Assembly (NCBI RefSeq): GCF_017963645.1
Contig: NZ_JAGMWN010000009.1
Location: 62,001 to 126,000 of the forward strand
Length of the DNA stretch: 64,000 bases
Direction of reading: 5' to 3'
Origin: Marivibrio halodurans
GTDB lineage: Bacteria; Pseudomonadota; Alphaproteobacteria; UBA8366; Aestuariispiraceae
Shown: positions 25,716 through 34,197 of the stretch, piece after piece
Layout: every line of letters begins with the position of its first letter
Position numbering within the stretch: position 1 is the first letter of the stretch
Notes under the pieces: generated by a model
The model's input: the letters and a program-made list of their open reading frames with translations, nothing else
Database searches by the model: none
Told to the model about the DNA's origin: nothing
Made by a program: the position numbers and the translations under genes

Positions 25716-27190
25716 CGGTCGGTTTCCTCCTCGGGAAGGGTGTCCGCCCAGCGGCGGCTGAGGGCGATGGCCTCGGCGAAGCGCGCGCGCCAGGCGGCGC
25801 CGTCGGCGCGCGGCGCGATGCACTCGGCCGCGGTTCCATGGGCGATGGGGAGGCCCGCCGCCTCGGCGGCGAGTTGCGCCGCGCCCAGGCCGGTCAACTC
25901 CCCGCCGGCCGGGATCGTCACCTCCCGGCCGAGCGTGTCGGCCAGGAACTGGCGGAAATAGGGATTGGCGGCCAGACCGCCGTCGATCGAGACGGCGCCC
26001 GCGATCGGGCTCAGGGTTTCCATGGCGGCCACGACCTCCGCCGCGCGCAGCGCGACGCCTTCCAGCAGGGCCTGCATCATGTCGGCCGCCCCGCTGTCGA
26101 GGCCGAGGCCGAGCCACGTGCCCCGCGCGCCCCGCGACCAATGCGGACAGGCGAGGCCGGAGAGCGCGGGCACGAAGGCCAAGCCGCGATCGATCGCGGG
26201 GGCATGCTCGAACCCGTTGATCTGGTCGTAGGTTCGGAAGAGACCCAGGCCGCGCGCCCAATTCACCGCCGCGGCGGCCGAATAGACAGCGCCGTCGACG
26301 GCATAGTCGGCGGGCGCCGTTCCCTTCTTCCAGGCGATGGTGGGCAGAAGCCCCAGGTCCGGCGCGCGCAGCGGTTCCGTCCCCGTCACCATCAGGGCGA
26401 AGGCGCCGGTGCCGAAGGTGATCTTGGCATCGCCCCGCGCGCGGCAACCGTGCCCGTGCAGGGCCGCCTGCTGGTCGACGACCCCGGCCAGTACCGGCAC
26501 GGCGCGGCCCGCGACCTCGACCGCGCCGAAATCGCCCGTCGTCGGCACGACGGGCGGCAGCGCCTCCATCGGCACGCCGAACAGGCGGCAGAGCGTGGGG
26601 TCCCACGCCCCGCGTTCGATATCGAGGAGCGAGGTGCGCGAGGCCGTGGTCACGTCCGTCGCCGCGCGCCCCGTCAACCGGTCCAGGAAGAAGGCGTCGG
26701 TGGTACCCAGGCGCAACCGCCCCCGTTCGAGCAATTCGCGCGCCTGCGGCAGGGTGCGCAGCAACCAGGCGAGCTTGCTGGCGGAGAAATAGCTGTCCAG
26801 CGGCAGGCCCGCGCGGGCCAGGACCTCGGCCTCCGCGCCCTCGGCCTTGAGGCGCGCGACATCGGCGTGCGTGCGGTCATCCTGCCAGACGATCACCTGG
26901 GAAAGCGCCTCCTTCGTCTCCGCGTCCCAGGCAAGGCAGCTTTCGCCCTGGTTGGCGATGGCGATGGCGGCGACGCCGGGGTCGGCGGGATTGGCGGCGG
27001 CGGCCTCCAGGCAGGCGCGGATGTTGCGGATCAGCTCCTCCGGGTCGTGCTCGACCCAACCGGGGCGGGGATAGGATTGCGCGTGCTCCACCGCATGGAC
27101 CACATGGGCGCGTCCGTCCGCTTCCAGCCGCAGGGCGCGGGTGCTGGTCGTGCCCTGGTCGATGGCGACGATCGCGGCGGCGTCCGTCAT
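25712..27190 (-). CDS. FGGY-family carbohydrate kinase (glycerol-kinase-like, non-canonical substrate site)
   Basis: 492 residues. The phosphate-binding AIDQGTTSTRAL begins at residue 9, the second ATP loop is ITFGTGAFALM, and the late SIDGGLAANPYFRQFLADTLG matches GlpK. Compared with E. coli GlpK (from memory) the glycerol contacts Glu84, Trp103, Tyr135 and Asp245 are kept (here Glu83, Trp102, the Tyr in DSYFSASK, and VDQQAAL), but Arg83 of the NQRET motif is Gly82 (NQGES). Loss of that Arg suggests a polyol or sugar other than glycerol. Four-base ATGA overlaps join it to both neighbours. Confidence 0.88.
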   Translation of the reverse strand: MTDAAAIVAIDQGTTSTRALRLEADGRAHVVHAVEHAQSYPRPGWVEHDPEELIRNIRACLEAAAANPADPGVAAIAIANQGESCLAWDAETKEALSQVIVWQDDRTHADVARLKAEGAEAEVLARAGLPLDSYFSASKLAWLLRTLPQARELLERGRLRLGTTDAFFLDRLTGRAATDVTTASRTSLLDIERGAWDPTLCRLFGVPMEALPPVVPTTGDFGAVEVAGRAVPVLAGVVDQQAALHGHGCRARGDAKITFGTGAFALMVTGTEPLRAPDLGLLPTIAWKKGTAPADYAVDGAVYSAAAAVNWARGLGLFRTYDQINGFEHAPAIDRGLAFVPALSGLACPHWSRGARGTWLGLGLDSGAADMMQALLEGVALRAAEVVAAMETLSPIAGAVSIDGGLAANPYFRQFLADTLGREVTIPAGGELTGLGAAQLAAEAAGLPIAHGTAAECIAPRADGAAWRARFAEAIALSRRWADTLPEEETDR

Positions 27191-28461
27191 GACGTTTCCC
27201 TTCCTTCCTCCAGGGCGAACGTGATCTCGGCCCCCGGTCCGGCGGCCAGAAGCGGCGCGATCGGCGCCAGGATGCGGCGTTCCGGCAGCGTGTCCAGCCG
27301 TCCCGTCCACAGGATGCGCGACCCCGCCCGCGCCGTCAGCAGCCCCCGCGCCGCGCGCGCCGCGCGCAACTGCACCGCGTCGAAGGCCGGTGCCGGCCCG
27401 TCCAGGGACAGGCGCGACGGTGTCACGAAGCGCAAGGCGTCGCCCGTTACGGAAAGCCGGATCGTGGGCGGTGGCGGAGGCCCGCCCCGCAGGTCGGCGG
27501 CCAGCGCGTCGGCGACCGTCAGGCCCTCCCGCCAGCTCCAGCCCGCTGTCTCGACCGGCCGCAGCAGGTTCCCGGCGGCATAGTAGGCGGGGTCGCTCAT
27601 CCGTCCATATTGATCGATGACCGGCCCGCCGCCGCCCGCGTCGATCGCGAATCCGCCGAGCCGCGCGAGGCTCGCCTCCGGCGTGAAGGCGCCGCTGACG
27701 ATGACCCCGTCGCAGTCGATCTCGCGTCGCGCACCGTCGGGCCCGGCAAGGGTCACGCCCTCCACCCGGTCGGTGCCGTGGATCGCCTCGACCGTCGTTT
27801 CCAGATGGACCGGAATGCCCATCAGCGCGGGCAAGGCGCGGGCGAAGGACCGGGCGGTGATCCGCGTCCCCGGTTCCACCATCGCGACGGGACGCGCGCC
27901 CGCATGCCGGCAGGTCATCAGGCTTGAGAAGGAAACCAATTCCGTTCCCAGGACGACCGGGCGCCGGAAGGGCACCAGCCCCTTCAGATAGATCATCGAT
28001 TGCAGCGCGCCGGTGGAGACCACGCCCCGCATGCGCCCGCCGCCGATGAGGCGCGCGGCGCGGCTCGTCTCCCGCACGCCGGTGGCCAGCAGCACGCGCT
28101 CGGCGCGCAGGCGTGTCGCCCCCTCCGGCGTGGTGAGGTCCAGGGTTGGATGGGGACCGGGGCCGAGGCGTACCACGCTGGTCCGCGTGCGGATGTCGAC
28201 GCCCGCCGCGCGCGCCCGCGCGGCCAGCCGCCGGGCATAGTCCGGGCCGCGCAGCAGGCGCTGCATCTCCCGCAGGCCGAAGGGGTAGTGACCGCAATGA
28301 CGGGGGATCCCGCCGGCTTCCTCCTCCCGTTCCAGCAGGACGAGATCGCGGATGCCCTGTTCGGCCAACCGCGTCGCGGCGGCCAGTCCGGCGGGGCCGC
28401 CGCCGACGATCGCGACCGCGACATCCTCCACCGCGCCATCTTTCAGGGAGGCTTCAGTCAT
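27187..28461 (-). CDS. FAD/NAD(P)-dependent oxidoreductase, partner of the adjacent dehydrogenase
   Basis: 424 residues, a pyridine-nucleotide-disulfide-type flavoprotein without the redox Cys pair: FAD motif VGGGPAGLAAATRLAEQG near residue 18, then a second Rossmann element in the middle (LVPFRRPVVLGTELVSFS) and a late GPVIDQYGRMSDPAYYAAGNL flavin contact. Such proteins sit beside GlpA-type dehydrogenases and opine or cyanide oxidase subunits and probably pass electrons between the dehydrogenase and an acceptor. It overlaps the upstream gene by eight bases and the kinase by four, so the four genes form one operon. Confidence 0.85.
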   Translation of the reverse strand: MTEASLKDGAVEDVAVAIVGGGPAGLAAATRLAEQGIRDLVLLEREEEAGGIPRHCGHYPFGLREMQRLLRGPDYARRLAARARAAGVDIRTRTSVVRLGPGPHPTLDLTTPEGATRLRAERVLLATGVRETSRAARLIGGGRMRGVVSTGALQSMIYLKGLVPFRRPVVLGTELVSFSSLMTCRHAGARPVAMVEPGTRITARSFARALPALMGIPVHLETTVEAIHGTDRVEGVTLAGPDGARREIDCDGVIVSGAFTPEASLARLGGFAIDAGGGGPVIDQYGRMSDPAYYAAGNLLRPVETAGWSWREGLTVADALAADLRGGPPPPPTIRLSVTGDALRFVTPSRLSLDGPAPAFDAVQLRAARAARGLLTARAGSRILWTGRLDTLPERRILAPIAPLLAAGPGAEITFALEEGRETS

Positions 28462-29863
28462 CGGCGCGGTCCGGCAAGGCCATCGGCGGGTCGAGGCGCC
28501 CGGCCGTCACGTCCGCCAGGGCGGCGCTGCAATAGAATCCTTGGCACCGGCCCATGGTGACGCGCGTGCGCCGTTTCAGCCCGCCCAGCCCGCGCGCGGC
28601 CAGCGGGCCGGTGAGGGCGGCCGCCACCTCCCGGCGCGTCACCAGTTCGCAATGGCAGAGGATACCGCCATTATCGGCCTCCGCCCAATCGCGGGGGGCA
28701 TGCTCCGCCAGGCGCGGGGCGCGCGGCCAGTGCGGCTCCGAAAGGGGGACGGTCGACGCGGCGAAGGTCGCATGCAAATCCGCCGCGTGCCGGGCGAGGC
28801 CGAGGGCCGCGCTCAACCCCGTGGAGCGGATGCCGCCCAGCGTGATATAGCGCCGGTCGGCCTCCACGCGGACGCGGTAATCCTTTTCCTCGCTCGCCGG
28901 GCGCAGGCCGGCATAGGCGGCGGTCACCGGCTGATCGGCGAGCGCGGGCACGATGGTCGCCGCCTTGTCGATCAGCATGCGCAACGTCTCCCGGTCGGTG
29001 GCGGCGTCGGTGCGGCTTTCCTGTTCCTCCGCCGTCGGGCCGACCAGAACATTGCCATAGGCCGTGCGGCAGACCACCACGCCCTTTGTCGTCGCGCTGG
29101 GCGTCGGCAGGACGATCCCGGAGACGAGCGCCGTGGCTGCCTTGTCGAAGACCACGAACTGCCCCTTGCGCGGGCGGATCGTGAAGTGACTGTCCCCCAG
29201 GAGCATCGCGTCGATCCGGTCGCCGAAAAGGCCGGCGCAATTGATGACGGCGCGCGCCAGGACCGGCCCGGCGTCGGTCTCGATCCGCCAGAGGTCGCCG
29301 TCGAAGGCCCCGGCCGTGACGCCCGCCCCGCGCATCAGATGGGCCCCGTTGGTCAGCGCCTGCATCATATAGGCGGTCGGCGCGGCCCAGGGGTCGATTA
29401 CATATTCGCGCGGGACCAGGATGGCGGCGCGCGCGCCGTCCGCCAGATGCGGTTCGCGTGCCTTGATCGCCGCCTTGTCCAGGAGCCGCGCGTCCGCCAC
29501 GCCGTTGGCCCGCGCCTGATCGAGAAGGGCGGGCAGGCGCGCCTCCTCCGCCTCGGTCCAGGCGACGACGAGGGCGCCGGTTTCCAGCAGCGGCAGGCCC
29601 AGCCGGTCGCGGATTTCCATGTATTCGGCATAGCCGTCGGCGATGCAGCGCTGCTCCAGCGAGCCGACCGGCGCGTCGAAGCCGGTGTGCAGGATGCCGC
29701 TATTGCCCTTGCTGGCGCCGTCCAGGATATCGACCGCCTTCTCCAGCACGCAGACCCGCGCGCCGTCCAGCGTGAAGCGCCGCGCGACCGCGCAGCCGAC
29801 GACGCCCGCGCCGATCACGGCGATGTCGACGGGCGCCTGCGGCGGGCGATCACGCTCGATCAT
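28454..29863 (-). CDS. GlpA-like FAD-dependent dehydrogenase with C-terminal BFD-type 2Fe-2S domain
   Basis: About 469 residues. DAO fold with the FAD motif VIGAGVVGCAVARRF, the active-site stretch NSGILHTGFDAP and the RPRKGQFVVFD segment. The C terminus has the BFD-like cysteine pattern ILCHCELVTRRE and MGRCQGFYC, expected to bind a 2Fe-2S cluster. The closest known layout is glycerol-3-phosphate dehydrogenase of the GlpA type with BFD domain, though the kinase next door suggests a phosphorylated polyol other than glycerol. AAGGAG at the right spacing selects ATG 29863. First gene of the minus-strand operon, divergent from a DeoR-type regulator. Confidence 0.87.
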   Translation of the reverse strand: MIERDRPPQAPVDIAVIGAGVVGCAVARRFTLDGARVCVLEKAVDILDGASKGNSGILHTGFDAPVGSLEQRCIADGYAEYMEIRDRLGLPLLETGALVVAWTEAEEARLPALLDQARANGVADARLLDKAAIKAREPHLADGARAAILVPREYVIDPWAAPTAYMMQALTNGAHLMRGAGVTAGAFDGDLWRIETDAGPVLARAVINCAGLFGDRIDAMLLGDSHFTIRPRKGQFVVFDKAATALVSGIVLPTPSATTKGVVVCRTAYGNVLVGPTAEEQESRTDAATDRETLRMLIDKAATIVPALADQPVTAAYAGLRPASEEKDYRVRVEADRRYITLGGIRSTGLSAALGLARHAADLHATFAASTVPLSEPHWPRAPRLAEHAPRDWAEADNGGILCHCELVTRREVAAALTGPLAARGLGGLKRRTRVTMGRCQGFYCSAALADVTAGRLDPPMALPDRADD

Positions 29864-29978
29864 GCGGGGGGTCTCCTTAATCGCGCCTTCCCGGGGCACC
29901 TTTCGGGGTGGGTAGCTCGGGGCGGGTGGCGATTTCCCCTTGTCCCGCTTCGCAAGGCGGGGTTAAGCTACGCGCCGA

Positions 29979-29992
29979 TGACCGTTCGGTCA
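29979..29992. promoter_or_regulatory. Palindrome TGACCG-TT-CGGTCA in the deoR gap
   Basis: 6-2-6 inverted repeat 116 bp upstream of the flavoprotein dehydrogenase start. It may serve the minus-strand operon, but whether the DeoR-type protein binds here is unproven. Confidence 0.4.
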
Positions 29993-30014
29993 ATATGGCG
30001 TGAAATATAATCAA

Positions 30015-30031
30015 TTCGGAATATCTCCGAA
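30015..30031. promoter_or_regulatory. Palindrome TTCGGA-N5-TCCGAA in the deoR gap
   Basis: 6-5-6 perfect arms in AT-rich DNA between the divergent operons; a good candidate for the DeoR-family operator. A strong AAGGAG lies just downstream at 30043-30048. Confidence 0.5.
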
Positions 30032-30097
30032 AATCAGGCGTTAAGGAGAAATTTTGTTGGGTTCGGGCGTTTCGCTTGAGGTGTTATCGATGGGTGC

Positions 30098-30898
30098 GTG
30101 CGGACGCCCCGGCGGTGCCGGGTGAGCGTCGGGCGCGCCACCGTGACGCCGCGCGTCCGCCAGGCGCGGATCGCGGACCTCGTGCGCAAGCGCGGGCGCG
30201 TTACGGTGGAGGATCTGGCCGGATTGTTCGAGTCCTCGCACGAAACCATTCGGCGCGACCTCACCGCCCTGGCGGAGGCCGGCGCCATCCAGAAGGTGCA
30301 TGGCGGCGCCAAGCTGCCGCGCCGGCGGGAGGAGGGGCCGTTCCAGGAGCGGCTCGGCCGCAACGCGGCGGCAAAGCGCGTGATCGCGGCCAAGGCCGCG
30401 CGCCTGATCGCGCCGGGGGAGACGATCTTCATCGATACCGGCTCCACGACGCTGCTCTGCGCGGAGGAGGCGGCGCGCATCGCCGACCTGACCGTGGTGA
30501 CCAATTCGGCGCGGATCGCGGCCGTCTTCGCGGAGGGGGGCGGGGAGGCGCGGGTCTTCCTGGTCGGCGGGTCCTATGACGGCGACAATGCGGAAACGGT
30601 GGGGCCGATGGCGATCGCGCAGGTGCGCGCCTTCCACGCCGATCACGCGATCCTGGGGGCGGGTGCCCTCGACGCGCGGGCGGGCGCCATGGATGTCAGC
30701 GTGGACGAGGCGCAGATCGCGCGGGCGATGCTGGAGCATTCGGATCGCGTGATCATGCTGGCGGACGCGACGAAATTCGACCGTCGCGCGGCCTTCGCGG
30801 TCTGTCCGCTGGGGCGCATCGATCATCTGGTGTGCGACCGGCCGCCGGAAGGGGCGCTCGCGCAGGCTCTAGCGGATGCATCGGTAACCGTGCAATGA
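30098..30898 (+). CDS. DeoR/GlpR family transcriptional regulator
   Basis: About 258-266 residues. N-terminal winged helix RQARIADLVRKRGRVTVEDLAGLFESSHETIRRDLTAL in the standard DeoR place, then the sugar-phosphate isomerase-like sensor domain with FIDTGSTTLLCAEEA and DADHAILGAGALDA-type segments. The family usually senses a sugar or polyol phosphate, fitting control of the divergent kinase operon and the downstream TRAP operon. The start is uncertain: GTG 30098 has no clear ribosome site, while GTG 30122 would overlap the stop of a short upstream reading frame that starts at TTG 30054 or 30057, next to AAGGAG; GTG 30143 is also possible. Confidence 0.88.
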   Translation: MRTPRRCRVSVGRATVTPRVRQARIADLVRKRGRVTVEDLAGLFESSHETIRRDLTALAEAGAIQKVHGGAKLPRRREEGPFQERLGRNAAAKRVIAAKAARLIAPGETIFIDTGSTTLLCAEEAARIADLTVVTNSARIAAVFAEGGGEARVFLVGGSYDGDNAETVGPMAIAQVRAFHADHAILGAGALDARAGAMDVSVDEAQIARAMLEHSDRVIMLADATKFDRRAAFAVCPLGRIDHLVCDRPPEGALAQALADASVTVQ

Positions 30899-31004
30899 TC
30901 GGAGGATTGATGCGCTGCAATATGCATCGAGGGAGGCGAAGCGCGGGGAGGGACCCGTCGCGTCTCGAGAAGGGGAACACGGATATGCCGGGGGACGAGG
31001 CGCG

Positions 31005-31547
31005 ATGCCGCGGCCGATAGTTCTTTACGTCAGATATGTCGATTGGGTGTCCCACAAGTTCGGGCTACTGGCGATGTATCTGATCTTCATGATGATTGGC
31101 GTGCTGCTGCTGGACGCCTTCACCCGCAACATCGTCAACATTCCGCTGCATTGGTGCATCGAGATGGCGCAGTTCACGCTCGCCGCCTATTACACACTCG
31201 GCGGCGCGCATTCGCTTCAGCTTGGCGATCATGTCCGGATGGACCTGCTCTACGAGCGGTTGAGCGAGCGTGGCAAGGCCCGGATGGATGTGGCGACCAG
31301 CGGTTTCATGATCTTCTATCTGGTCTGCCTGCTGATCGGGGCGATTTCCTCCACGCTCTATTCGCTGGAATACAACCAGAAGCTCATGTCGGTGTGGAAC
31401 CCGCCGGTGGCGCCGATCAAGATCGTCATGGTCTTCGGCATCGTGCTGATGCTGCTGCAGGTTCTATCCACCCTGTTCAAGGATATCGCGAGCGCCCGGG
31501 GCGAGACGATCCCCGGCGTGAAGATGCATGAGGAGCCGACCCTATGA
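31005..31547 (+). CDS. dctQ: TRAP transporter small permease, DctQ family (TRAP 2)
   Basis: 180 residues with four hydrophobic segments: LLAMYLIFMMIGVLLLDAF, the W-rich second segment after IPLHWCIEMAQFTLAAYYTLGG, FMIFYLVCLLIGAISSTLYS and IVMVFGIVLMLLQVLS. It lies 106 bp after the DeoR-type gene, so both may be in one transcript. Four-base ATGA overlap with the large permease. Unlike TRAP 1, the permease genes here precede the binding-protein gene. Confidence 0.9.
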   Translation: MPRPIVLYVRYVDWVSHKFGLLAMYLIFMMIGVLLLDAFTRNIVNIPLHWCIEMAQFTLAAYYTLGGAHSLQLGDHVRMDLLYERLSERGKARMDVATSGFMIFYLVCLLIGAISSTLYSLEYNQKLMSVWNPPVAPIKIVMVFGIVLMLLQVLSTLFKDIASARGETIPGVKMHEEPTL

Positions 31548-32866
31548 GCCATGAGATGATCGCGATCCTGATGTTCGCGACCATGATGCTGATGCTGCTC
31601 ACGGGTCAGCGCGTCTTCGCGGCCATCGGCGCGGTGGCGGCCGGCACGGCCCTGCTGCTTTATGGCGACGGCGCGATCGAGATGCCGTTCAGCCAGGCCT
31701 TCAAACTGTTCAACTGGTTCCCGCTGCTGACGCTGCCGCTGTTCGTCTATATGGGCTACATGCTCTCAGAATCGGGCATCGCGGACGATCTCTACCGCAT
31801 GTTCCATGTCTGGTTCGGCACGGTGAAAGGCGGGTTGGCGATCGGCACGATCGGGCTGATGGTCATCATCTCCGCGATGAACGGGCTGTCGGTCGCGGGC
31901 ATGGCGATCGGCGCCTCGATCGCGCTGCCGGAACTGCTGCGCCGGGGCTATGACAAGGTGATGGTGACCGGCGTCATCCAGGCGGGGTCGAGTTTGGGGA
32001 TTCTCGTCCCCCCCAGCGTGGTGCTGGTGCTCTACGGCATGATCGCCCGCCAGCCGGTGGGCCAGCTCTGGCTCGCGGGCGCCATTCCGGGGCTGATGAT
32101 GGCGACGCTCTTCGTCATCTACATCTATGTGCGCTGCCGGTTGCAGCCCAATCTGGGGCCGACCTTGTCGAAGGAGGAGCTGAACATCTCCTTCGCCGAG
32201 AAACTGAAGCTGCTGCGCGCCGGGATCATCCCCTTCCTGGTCTTCTTCCTGATGACCGGGCTCTTCGTCATGGGGATCACCAGCCTTGTGGAAAGCGCGG
32301 CGGTCGGCGCGCTGGCCGCGACGGCGGCGGCGGTGGTGAAGCGGCGCTTCACCTTCCCGGTGCTGCACCAGACGGTGAAGAAGACGCTGGGCGTCTCCTG
32401 CATGTTCCTGTGGATCATCCTGGCGGCCTTGGCCTTCGGGGCGGTGTTCGACGGCATCGGCGCGGTCGATGCGATCGAATCGCTCTTCATCACCCGGTGG
32501 GAACTGACCCCGTGGGAGGTGCTGATCATGATGCAGCTCTCCTACATCCTGATGGGCATGTTCCTGGACGATACCGCGATGCTGGTGATCGTGGCGCCGC
32601 TCTATGTGCCGCTGGTCATCGCGCTCGGCTTCGATCCGATCTGGTACGGCGTGCTCTACACCATCACCTGCCAGATCGCCTATATGACGCCGCCCTTCGG
32701 CTACAACCTCTTCCTGATGCGGGCGATGGCGCCGCCCGAGATCACCCTGATGGACATCTATCGCTCCATCATTCCCTTCGTCATCGTGATGACGATCGGG
32801 CTCTTGCTCGTGGTGATTTTCCCCGATCTTGCGCTGTGGTTGCCCAACACCGTCTATGGCCGGTAG
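31544..32866 (+). CDS. dctM: TRAP transporter large permease, DctM family (TRAP 2)
   Basis: 440 residues, about 12 membrane segments. Landmarks include AMNGLSVAGMAIGASIALPELLRRGY, GSSLGILVPPSVVLVLYGM and the C-terminal YILMGMFLDDTAMLVIVAPLYVPL and TITCQIAYMTPPFGYNLF. It pairs with the preceding DctQ. A GC-rich hairpin (32879-32905) separates it from the binding-protein gene. The protein is clearly different from the TRAP 1 DctM, so the two systems are unlikely to be recent duplicates. Confidence 0.93.
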   Translation: MSHEMIAILMFATMMLMLLTGQRVFAAIGAVAAGTALLLYGDGAIEMPFSQAFKLFNWFPLLTLPLFVYMGYMLSESGIADDLYRMFHVWFGTVKGGLAIGTIGLMVIISAMNGLSVAGMAIGASIALPELLRRGYDKVMVTGVIQAGSSLGILVPPSVVLVLYGMIARQPVGQLWLAGAIPGLMMATLFVIYIYVRCRLQPNLGPTLSKEELNISFAEKLKLLRAGIIPFLVFFLMTGLFVMGITSLVESAAVGALAATAAAVVKRRFTFPVLHQTVKKTLGVSCMFLWIILAALAFGAVFDGIGAVDAIESLFITRWELTPWEVLIMMQLSYILMGMFLDDTAMLVIVAPLYVPLVIALGFDPIWYGVLYTITCQIAYMTPPFGYNLFLMRAMAPPEITLMDIYRSIIPFVIVMTIGLLLVVIFPDLALWLPNTVYGR

Positions 32867-32878
32867 GGCGATGGACGG

Positions 32879-32905
32879 GGCCGCGCGCGTCGGGGACGCG
32901 CGGCC
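32879..32905 (+). other. Intercistronic hairpin between dctM and dctP of TRAP 2
   Basis: Perfect 9-bp arms GGCCGCGCG and CGCGCGGCC around a 9-nt loop CGTCGGGGA. No T run follows. It marks the junction of permease and binding-protein genes, as in the other two transporter operons. Confidence 0.6.
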
Positions 32906-32940
32906 GATAAGAGACACGTCTGAACAAGGAGACAGGTGCG

Positions 32941-34059
32941 ATGAAGAAAACCAAGGACAGCAAGGTCGAGACGGCCGCCGACGACACTGTCGCGACCGAT
33001 ACGGCCGATACCGGCCGGCGCGGTTTCCTGCGTGGGGCGGGCCTCGTCGGCGTGGCGGCGGCGGCCTCGACGCTGGCGGCCCCGGCCGTTCACGCGCAGT
33101 CGGGCCCGATCAAATGGCGGCTGCAGACCTATTCGGGCGCCCCGCTCGGCGCGCATGTGATCAAGCCGCAGATCGAGGCCTTCAACAAGGCGGCGAACGG
33201 CGAGATGGAGATCGAGCTTTTCTACGCCGACCAGCTCGTCCCGACGTCGGAGCTGTTCCGCGCGCTTCAGAACGGCACGATCGATGCCGTGCAGTCGGAC
33301 GACGCCACCATGGCCTCCCCGGCGGATGTCGCGGTGTTCGGCGGTTATTTCCCGTTCTCGACGCGCTACAGCCTCGACCTGCCGGTGCTGTTCGATCGCT
33401 ATGGCCTGAACGAGATCTGGAAGGAAGCCTATGACGAGATCGACGGTGTCGAGTGGCTTTCCGCCGGCGCCTGGGACCCGCTGCATATCTTCACCAAGGA
33501 CCCGATCCGCTCGCTCGCCGACATGAAGGGCAAGCGCGTCTTCGGCGTGCCGACGGCCGGGCGCTTCCTCGCGCGGTACGGCTTGATTCCGGTCACCGTG
33601 CCTTGGGACGACGTGGAGGTCGCGTTGCAGACCGGCCAGCTCGACGGCGTCGCCTGGTGCGGCTTCACCGAGGCCTACGAGGTCGGCTGGGCCGATGTCT
33701 GCAACTATGCGCTGCTCAACAACGTCACCGGCGCTTGGTGCGGTTCCTACTTCGCCAATACCGACAGCTGGGCGAAGGTGCCGGATCACCTGAAGGAGCT
33801 GTTCAAGATCACCATCGATCAGTCCCACTACTACCGCCAGGTTTGGTATTGGGGCGGCGAGGCCGATCTGCGTGTTAACGGCAAGAAGATGGAACTGACC
33901 ACCATCCCGGCCGAGGAATGGGACACGGTCGTCAAGGACGCCGAGGGATTCTGGGAGGAGATCGCCTCCCAGAGCGATCGCGCGGGCCGCGTGGTCGAGA
34001 CCTTCAAGGAATATAACCGCGTGATGGAGAATGTGGGCGTGCCCTACCGCTACTCCTGA
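32941..34059 (+). CDS. dctP: TRAP transporter solute-binding protein with Tat signal (TRAP 2)
   Basis: 372 residues. The N terminus has a twin-arginine motif (GRRGFLRGAGLVG) and a long hydrophobic stretch ending at AVHAQS, so export is by the Tat pathway, unlike the Sec signal of TRAP 1. The mature part begins IKWRLQTYSGAPLGAH and has the DctP pattern through LADMKGKRVFGVPTAGRFLARYG and GQLDGVAWCGFTEAYEVGW. Tat-exported TRAP receptors often belong to families with folded or cofactor-dependent forms. A strong terminator follows at 34110-34148. Confidence 0.92.
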   Translation: MKKTKDSKVETAADDTVATDTADTGRRGFLRGAGLVGVAAAASTLAAPAVHAQSGPIKWRLQTYSGAPLGAHVIKPQIEAFNKAANGEMEIELFYADQLVPTSELFRALQNGTIDAVQSDDATMASPADVAVFGGYFPFSTRYSLDLPVLFDRYGLNEIWKEAYDEIDGVEWLSAGAWDPLHIFTKDPIRSLADMKGKRVFGVPTAGRFLARYGLIPVTVPWDDVEVALQTGQLDGVAWCGFTEAYEVGWADVCNYALLNNVTGAWCGSYFANTDSWAKVPDHLKELFKITIDQSHYYRQVWYWGGEADLRVNGKKMELTTIPAEEWDTVVKDAEGFWEEIASQSDRAGRVVETFKEYNRVMENVGVPYRYS

Positions 34060-34109
34060 TCCGCCATGGCTGATGCCGGTCCCCTTCGGGGGATCGGCCA
34101 TCGGATCTT

Positions 34110-34148
34110 CGGCGCGGCGCGGCCCCAGGCCCGCCGCGCCGATTTTTT
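34110..34148 (+). terminator. Rho-independent terminator of the TRAP 2 operon
   Basis: Perfect 10-bp GC stem (CGGCGCGGCG and CGCCGCGCCG) followed by A and six T at 34143-34148. It lies 50 bp after the TRAP 2 binding-protein stop and marks the end of the catabolic block. Confidence 0.85.
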
Positions 34149-34197
34149 CCGGGGTGGAGATACAGGAGCGGCGAGAGGCCGTTTCCGGGTCTTCCGG

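Noticed and set aside
25712-27190. Naming the kinase glpK
   Set aside because: Loss of the glycerol-contacting Arg makes glycerol an unsafe substrate call.
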